Below, piece after piece: positions 59,605-64,000 of a stretch of 64,000 nucleotides of DNA. The stretch comes from Xylanibacter ruminicola Ga6B6. GTDB lineage: Bacteria; Bacteroidota; Bacteroidia; Bacteroidales; Bacteroidaceae. Numbering within the stretch: position 1 is the stretch's first letter; each line of letters starts with the position of its first letter. A program made the position numbers and the translations under genes. Location of the stretch: assembly GCF_000687715.1 (NCBI RefSeq), contig NZ_JHXD01000009.1, positions 51,588 to 115,587 of the forward strand. The letters run 5' to 3'. Under the pieces are notes generated by a model. It was not told the DNA's origin, searched no databases, and saw nothing but the letters and a program-made list of their open reading frames with translations.

Positions 59605-60051
59605 TTAGCAAAGCTCCACTTTGTTAATGTCCTGCTCCTTCTCACAGTAGTGACAGGTCAGAATGCCGTTCTCAACATGGAAGTGGGTCTTCATCGGCTC
59701 ATTGTTGGTAATACACTTGGGGTTATTACACTTCACAATGCCCTTGATTTCCGATGGTGTTACCACGCTGCGCTTCTCAACCACCTCGTAGTCGCGGATA
59801 ATGCTCAGTATCACGTTAGGTGCAACTACCGAGAGGCGCGACACCTCGTCGTCGGTAAAGAACTTATCGCTCACCTTAATGATACCTTTCGAGCCTACCT
59901 TCTTTGAGGGGTAGTTAAAACCGATGGTCACAGGTGTTTTCAGTGTAAACAGTCCCAGCAAGCTGGCCACCTGGTATGTCTTGTCGGTTGGAATATGATC
60001 AATCACAGTGCCGTTTTCGATGGCGGCAACCAATCGCTCCTTCTTATTCAT
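59605..60051 (-). CDS. pyrI: Aspartate carbamoyltransferase regulatory subunit
   Basis: 148 residues. The nucleotide-binding domain ([21 protein letters not shown]) precedes a C-terminal zinc domain with Cys 108, 113, 133 and 136 (CNNPKC ... CHYC), the exact E. coli-type spacing. It binds CTP/ATP and passes the signal to PyrB; its gene overlaps pyrB by 4 bp. Confidence 0.96.
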   Translation of the reverse strand: MNKKERLVAAIENGTVIDHIPTDKTYQVASLLGLFTLKTPVTIGFNYPSKKVGSKGIIKVSDKFFTDDEVSRLSVVAPNVILSIIRDYEVVEKRSVVTPSEIKGIVKCNNPKCITNNEPMKTHFHVENGILTCHYCEKEQDINKVELC

Positions 60052-60995
60052 CGTATAATCGTTTTGTCGTTTTTAACTTCGTCGAGTGTAATTCCCAGCA
60101 CATCGCAGAAGATGGCCTCGCGTGCAAACAGTCCGTTACCGGCCTGCTGGATGTAGTAAGCATGTGGGTTGTCGTCAACTTCGTAAGCAATCTCGTTTAC
60201 GCGTGGCAGCGGGTGCAATATCTTCATGTTAGGTTTGGCGTTTTTCAGCAGGTCGTTGTTCAGCACATATACGTTCTTTACGCGTTCGTATTCCATCAGG
60301 TCGCTGAATCTTTCTTTTTGCACGCGCGTCATATATAATATGTCGGCATCGGCAATCACCTTCTCGTTAAACGCCGTGTGCTCCTGATACTTAATGCCGT
60401 GTTCGTCACAATAAATCTTGTATTCCTTCGGCATGGCCAGCTCCTTCGGCGCCACAAAGTGGAAGGTGGGGTTGAAGTGCCTCATAGCCATGATCAGCGA
60501 GTGTACCGTTCGTCCGTATTTCAGGTCGCCCACCAGATAGATGTTCAGATTCTCCAGCGTGCCCTGCGTCTTGTAGATCGAGTAGAGGTCGAGCATGCAC
60601 TGCGAGGGGTGCTGATGTGCGCCGTCGCCAGCATTCACGATGGGCACTGGGGCTACTTCCGAAGCATACTGAGCGGCGCCTTCGATATAATGGCGCATCA
60701 CAATCACGTCGGCGTAGTTCGATACCATCAGGATGGTGTCCTTCAGTGTCTCGCCCTTGGTGCCGCTGGTAATCTTCGGATCGGCAAATCCGATAACACG
60801 GGCACCCAGACGGTTAGCTGCTGTTTCAAAACTAAGTCGGGTTCGGGTTGAGGGTTCGAAGAAAAGGGTTGCCACAACTTTGCCCTTCAGCAACTCACGA
60901 TTGGGGTGCTTCTCGAACTCTTGCGCCATCTCAATCATGTAGAGGATCTTCTCTCGAGTGAGATCGGCAATTGTTACAAAATTATGCTTTTTCAT
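60048..60995 (-). CDS. pyrB: Aspartate carbamoyltransferase catalytic subunit
   Basis: 315 residues from the ATG at 60993-60995. Carbamoyl-phosphate binding [12 protein letters not shown] (47-58), [21 protein letters not shown] and PLPRVNEI near the end are complete. First committed step of pyrimidine synthesis: carbamoyl phosphate plus aspartate to carbamoyl aspartate. With pyrI it forms the E. coli-type allosteric enzyme. No attenuator-like terminator is seen in the short leader. Confidence 0.97.
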   Translation of the reverse strand: MKKHNFVTIADLTREKILYMIEMAQEFEKHPNRELLKGKVVATLFFEPSTRTRLSFETAANRLGARVIGFADPKITSGTKGETLKDTILMVSNYADVIVMRHYIEGAAQYASEVAPVPIVNAGDGAHQHPSQCMLDLYSIYKTQGTLENLNIYLVGDLKYGRTVHSLIMAMRHFNPTFHFVAPKELAMPKEYKIYCDEHGIKYQEHTAFNEKVIADADILYMTRVQKERFSDLMEYERVKNVYVLNNDLLKNAKPNMKILHPLPRVNEIAYEVDDNPHAYYIQQAGNGLFAREAIFCDVLGITLDEVKNDKTIIR

Positions 60996-61017
60996 CAATA
61001 ATTTAATTTTCTCGGCG

Positions 61018-61025
61018 CAAAATTA
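61018..61025 (-). promoter_or_regulatory. -7 box of pyrB
   Basis: TAATTTTG on the minus strand, 22 bp before the ATG; divergent from the PBP1A box at 61069. Confidence 0.5.
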
Positions 61026-61068
61026 CACAATATTTCTGATTTCCGTGCCGTATTTTGAAAGAAAATAG

Positions 61069-61076
61069 TAATTTTG
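61069..61076 (+). promoter_or_regulatory. -7 box of the PBP1A gene
   Basis: TAATTTTG followed by GCACC, 26 bp before the ATG. Confidence 0.5.
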
Positions 61077-61102
61077 CACCAAAAAGTAACTAAAAAGAGG
61101 AT

Positions 61103-63427
61103 ATGAGAAAGCTATTTGTCTATTTTCTATGGACATTATTAACATTAACCATCCTGGCCACGGCCGGTGCTTTTTATGCCATCGATAAGGGTTGGATTGG
61201 TTATATGCCACCTATCGAAGACCTTCAGAACCCCATCAGTCGCTTCGCCACCCAGATTTATTCTGCCGATGGCCAGTTGTTGGGCACCTGGAATTATAAT
61301 CGCGAAAATCGTGTGATGGTCGATTACAACAAAATCGCCCCATCACTCATTCAGGCATTGGTGGCTACCGAGGATGTGCGCTTCTACGATCATTCGGGCG
61401 TTGACTTCATCGCCCTCGCGCGCGCGATAGTAAAAAGAGGTATTTTGGGTCAGAAGAGTGCCGGTGGTGGATCAACCATCACCCAGCAGCTGGCCAAGCA
61501 GTTGTATTCCGAGCAGGCTCACTCCACCGTCGAGCGCCTGCTGCAGAAACCCATCGAGTGGGTGATAGCCGTCAAGCTGGAGCGTACCTACACCAAGGAC
61601 GAGATTATCACCATGTACTTGAATTATTTTGACTTTCTGCACAATGCGGTGGGCATCAAGACAGCTGCCAATACCTATTTCAGCAAGGAGCCAAAAGATC
61701 TGAGCGTAACCGAGTCGGCCACGCTCGTAGGTCTGTGTAAGAACCCTTCTTACTTCAACCCCGTACGCAATCCTGAGCGCAGTCGCGACCGTCGTAACGT
61801 GGTGCTGGGTCAGATGGTAAAGGCCGGCTATCTTACCGAGGCTGCCTATGATACCCTCAGCGCTCAGCCGCTCACTTTGAAGTTCCATGTGGCCGACCAC
61901 AAGGAGGGCTTGGCCCAGTACTTCCGCGAGTATCTGCGCCAGTATATGACCGCCAAAAAGCCTATCCGCGAAAACTATCCTTCGTGGAATATGGCTAAGT
62001 TCGTTACCGACTCAATTAACTGGGAGACAGACCCTTTGTTCGGTTGGTGTAACAAAAATAAGAAGCGTGATGGTGAGCATTATAACATCTATACCGATGG
62101 CCTGAAGATTTATACCACCATCGATTCGCGCATGCAGGAATATGCCGAGAAGGCTGCCTATCAGCACGTGGTGAAATACCTTCAGCCCGCCTTCGATAAG
62201 GAGATGCAGTCGAAGAAGAATGCCCCTTATTCGGCCAACCTCACCGCTGCCCAGGTAGAGCAGATCCTGAACCGTTCTATCCGTCAGTGCGAGCGTTATC
62301 GTGTGCTCAAGGAGAGTGGGGCAACCGAGGATGAGATCTATCGTTCGTTCCGTACCAAGACCAAGATGTCGGTGTTCACCTATCACGGTGAGGTGGATAC
62401 TATCATGACTCCGCTCGATTCGATAAAATATTACAAATCGTTCCTGCGCACCGGCTTTATCAGCATGTGCCCGCAGAACGGTTATGTAAAAGCCTACGTG
62501 GGTGGTCTTAACTACGAGCACTTCTCTTACGATATGGTGATGGAAGGTCGCCGCCAGGTTGGTTCTACCATCAAACCCTATCTGTACTCGCTCGCCATGG
62601 AGAATGGTTTCACTCCTTGCGACGAGGCACCTAACGTACAGCAGACCTACATCGTAGCCGGACAGTCGTGGACACCACGCAACGGTAGTAAGGCCCGCTA
62701 CGGCGAGATGGTAACCCTGAAGTGGGGCTTGCAGCAGTCGAACAACTGGATTTCGGCCTACCTCATGAGTAAGCTCAATCCCCGTGCCTTCGTTGATCTG
62801 CTCCACGAGTATGGTATCCGCAACCCTGATATCCACCCGTCGATGGCCCTCTGTCTGGGTCCTTGCGACATCAGCGTAGGCGAGATGGCCAGTGCTTATA
62901 CCGCATTTGTTAATCATGGTATCCGCGCTGCGTGCATGTTCGTGACTAAGATCGAGGATAGCGAGGGTAATGTGATTGCCCAGTTCCAGCCACGCCTGAA
63001 CGAGGTTATCAGCGAGGAGAGTGCCCATAAGATGATATATATGTTGCGCAATGTAGTCGATGGCGGTACCGCCAGTCGTCTGCGCTTCAAGTATAACCTC
63101 ACCGGTCAGCTGGCAGGTAAAACAGGTACCACCAATAATAATAGCGATGCCTGGTTTGTTGGTCTTACCCCCACATTGGTTAATGCCTGCTGGGTAGGAG
63201 GCGACGATCGCGACATCCACTTCAACTCTATGGCCATGGGTCAGGGAGCCTCGGGTGCGCTGCCTATTTTTGCCCTTTATATGCAACAGGTTTATAAAAA
63301 TGTGCGCTTAGGATATCACCAGGACGAGGTGTTTGATATCCCTGCCGGTTTCGATCCCTGTCCGATGGGTGGTGGCGTGACCGATGATTCTGGTGGCGAA
63401 AACGACATTGAAGAGATTTTTGAATAA
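61103..63427 (+). CDS. Class A penicillin-binding protein (PBP1A-like)
   Basis: 774 residues, bifunctional wall synthase. Membrane anchor at about 7-29; GT51 transglycosylase domain (about 60-235) with the catalytic Glu in VATEDVRFYDHSG, then GGGSTITQQLAKQL and KDEIITMYLN; transpeptidase domain (about 410-750) with GSTIK (about 485), SNN (about 545) and KTGT (about 672). The tail after about 750 is acidic. It polymerises and cross-links peptidoglycan at the inner membrane. A terminator and the rRNA promoter follow. Confidence 0.95.
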   Translation: MRKLFVYFLWTLLTLTILATAGAFYAIDKGWIGYMPPIEDLQNPISRFATQIYSADGQLLGTWNYNRENRVMVDYNKIAPSLIQALVATEDVRFYDHSGVDFIALARAIVKRGILGQKSAGGGSTITQQLAKQLYSEQAHSTVERLLQKPIEWVIAVKLERTYTKDEIITMYLNYFDFLHNAVGIKTAANTYFSKEPKDLSVTESATLVGLCKNPSYFNPVRNPERSRDRRNVVLGQMVKAGYLTEAAYDTLSAQPLTLKFHVADHKEGLAQYFREYLRQYMTAKKPIRENYPSWNMAKFVTDSINWETDPLFGWCNKNKKRDGEHYNIYTDGLKIYTTIDSRMQEYAEKAAYQHVVKYLQPAFDKEMQSKKNAPYSANLTAAQVEQILNRSIRQCERYRVLKESGATEDEIYRSFRTKTKMSVFTYHGEVDTIMTPLDSIKYYKSFLRTGFISMCPQNGYVKAYVGGLNYEHFSYDMVMEGRRQVGSTIKPYLYSLAMENGFTPCDEAPNVQQTYIVAGQSWTPRNGSKARYGEMVTLKWGLQQSNNWISAYLMSKLNPRAFVDLLHEYGIRNPDIHPSMALCLGPCDISVGEMASAYTAFVNHGIRAACMFVTKIEDSEGNVIAQFQPRLNEVISEESAHKMIYMLRNVVDGGTASRLRFKYNLTGQLAGKTGTTNNNSDAWFVGLTPTLVNACWVGGDDRDIHFNSMAMGQGASGALPIFALYMQQVYKNVRLGYHQDEVFDIPAGFDPCPMGGGVTDDSGGENDIEEIFE

Positions 63428-63498
63428 AAACCTTAAAAATATAGATTTTCGCATTTATCTATATATTATATATAAGGTGTAATTCGATGATTGTAAAC

Positions 63499-63535
63499 AT
63501 TCCCGAAAACTTTCGTGTTTTTGGGAATTTTTTTT
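63499..63535 (+). terminator. Terminator ahead of the rRNA operon
   Basis: ATTCCC (63499-63504) pairs with GGGAAT (63523-63528), extended by A/T pairs around a TTTC loop, then eight T. It isolates the rRNA promoter from PBP1A transcription. The spacer 63428-63498 is A/T-rich and otherwise empty. Confidence 0.8.
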
Positions 63536-63543
63536 GGAAAATG

Positions 63544-63575
63544 TTTGGTTGGTATTGAAATTTGTTGTACCTTTG
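63544..63575 (+). promoter_or_regulatory. rRNA operon promoter
   Basis: TTTG at 63544-63547, 20-bp spacer, TACCTTTG at 63568-63575; start expected near 63582, about 275 bp before the 16S. Confidence 0.75.
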
Positions 63576-63581
63576 CACCCG

Positions 63582-63855
63582 CAAATCAGGAACACCACCT
63601 GACAAGCACTAAAAGAAAGAGTTCTTTGAAAGATTTACATAAACAGAAGTAGTACAAGAAGCAAGTACTTTTCGAAGTACTTGGGTAAATGAACAAACCG
63701 TTTCAATTTCTTGAATTTGGATAGTTGTTCTGAGACAGAGATAATGATAGATTCTGATTTTTACAAGGCTCCGAGCAGCGAGAGAAATGAAAGCTTGCTT
63801 TTATTTCCGAGTCGCGAGAGAGACTAGTAAATTTTCTATCGAAGATATAAAATTT
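63582..63855 (+). other. rRNA leader with boxA-like element and processing hairpins
   Basis: A GTTCTTTGAAAG sequence (63620-63631) resembles boxA antitermination sites. A perfect 9-bp hairpin with a TTCG tetraloop lies at 63662-63683 (CAAGTACTT/AAGTACTTG) and a second stem at 63784-63807 (GAAATGAAAGC/GCTTTTATTTC). These are likely sites for antitermination and RNase processing of the precursor. Confidence 0.6.
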
Positions 63856-64000
63856 ACAATGAAGAGTTTGATCCTGGCTCAGGATGAACGCTAGCTACAG
63901 GCTTAACACATGCAAGTCGAGGGGCAGCATTATCGAAGCTTGCTTTGATAGATGGCGACCGGCGCACGGGTGAGTAACGCGTATCCAACCTTCCCTATAG
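63856..64000 (+). rRNA. rrs: 16S ribosomal RNA, 5' end (cut by window edge)
   Basis: GAAGAGTTTGATCCTGGCTC at 63861 is the universal 16S start; counting from E. coli numbering the mature 5' end is near 63856. The following GATGAACGCTAGCTACAGGC, AACACATGCAAGTCGAGGGG and variable region V1 are of the Bacteroidales type and look like Prevotella. Only about 145 bases lie inside the window. Confidence 0.97.

Noticed and set aside
62012..63286. 424-codon open frame on the minus strand
   Set aside because: Antisense to the PBP1A transpeptidase domain; no start context, no promoter, no motifs.
1..64000. tRNA genes, insertion sequences and complete integrative elements
   Set aside because: No tRNA-like cloverleaf, transposase or integrase was recognised by reading; the tRNAs usual in the rRNA spacer would lie beyond the right edge.

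Overview
The window is chromosomal DNA of a member of the Bacteroidota, most likely a Prevotellaceae bacterium of the Prevotella/Xylanibacter type. The first ~145 bases of a 16S rRNA gene at the right edge read like that group. Nearly every promoter has the Bacteroidota form (TTTG near -33, TAnnTTTG near -7), there are no Shine-Dalgarno sequences ahead of most genes, and the lipoproteins, LolA-like, GldB-like, DUF4348/DUF4861-type and b-barrel proteins are typical of the phylum. This assignment is from memory of sequence types, not from a search.

Layout. 1-0.5 kb: 5' end of a VirE/DUF3874-like gene, the only hint of a mobile element, with 12-bp repeats beside it. 0.5-5 kb: pheS-xpt (minus), a DUF4348-type lipoprotein, murB and a metallo-hydrolase (plus), then a promoter-to-terminator unit that looks like a ~65-nt small RNA. 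5.2-6 kb: a minus-strand YtxH/holin-like envelope trio. 6.3-13.2 kb: SPOR lipoprotein, ruvX, def, TPR protein, thrS, infC-rpmI-rplT. 13.3-18.2 kb (minus): a STAS protein and a SpoIIE-phosphatase/anti-sigma-kinase fusion (partner-switching pair), then tex. 18.2-22.9 kb: LolA-like, ABC-F, M13 peptidase.

23.0-32.2 kb is the most unusual part: five tightly packed genes for a four-zinc-ribbon protein, a membrane Ser/Thr kinase with Thr-Val-Arg repeats, a zinc-ribbon protein with four AAA modules, a zinc-ribbon FHA protein and a PP2C phosphatase. It looks like a complete write/read/erase phospho-threonine system coupled to a CbbX/SpoVK-like ATPase, without any secretion genes beside it. metA, a U32 protein and a membrane lipoprotein follow without an obvious new promoter.

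35.8-49.9 kb: hemW (minus), an EF-G2-like factor lacking the catalytic His, an RprX/RprY-like two-component pair, rpsF-rpsR-rplI, a membrane-tethered winged-helix regulator, an overlapping ECF sigma/anti-sigma/exported-protein operon, a gene behind a Pho-box-like repeat, and a TonB-dependent-type outer-membrane protein. 49.9-64 kb: a 56-residue lipoprotein, mtaB with an internal 9-bp satellite, a glycosyltransferase, a DUF4861-like protein, a GldB-like lipoprotein, a TIGR01212 radical-SAM protein, DPP IV, pyrB-pyrI-glyA (minus), PBP1A, and the promoter, leader and start of an rRNA operon. Several gene pairs overlap at start/stop or tail to tail, and short satellites with 7-, 9- or 12-bp periods recur in spacers.
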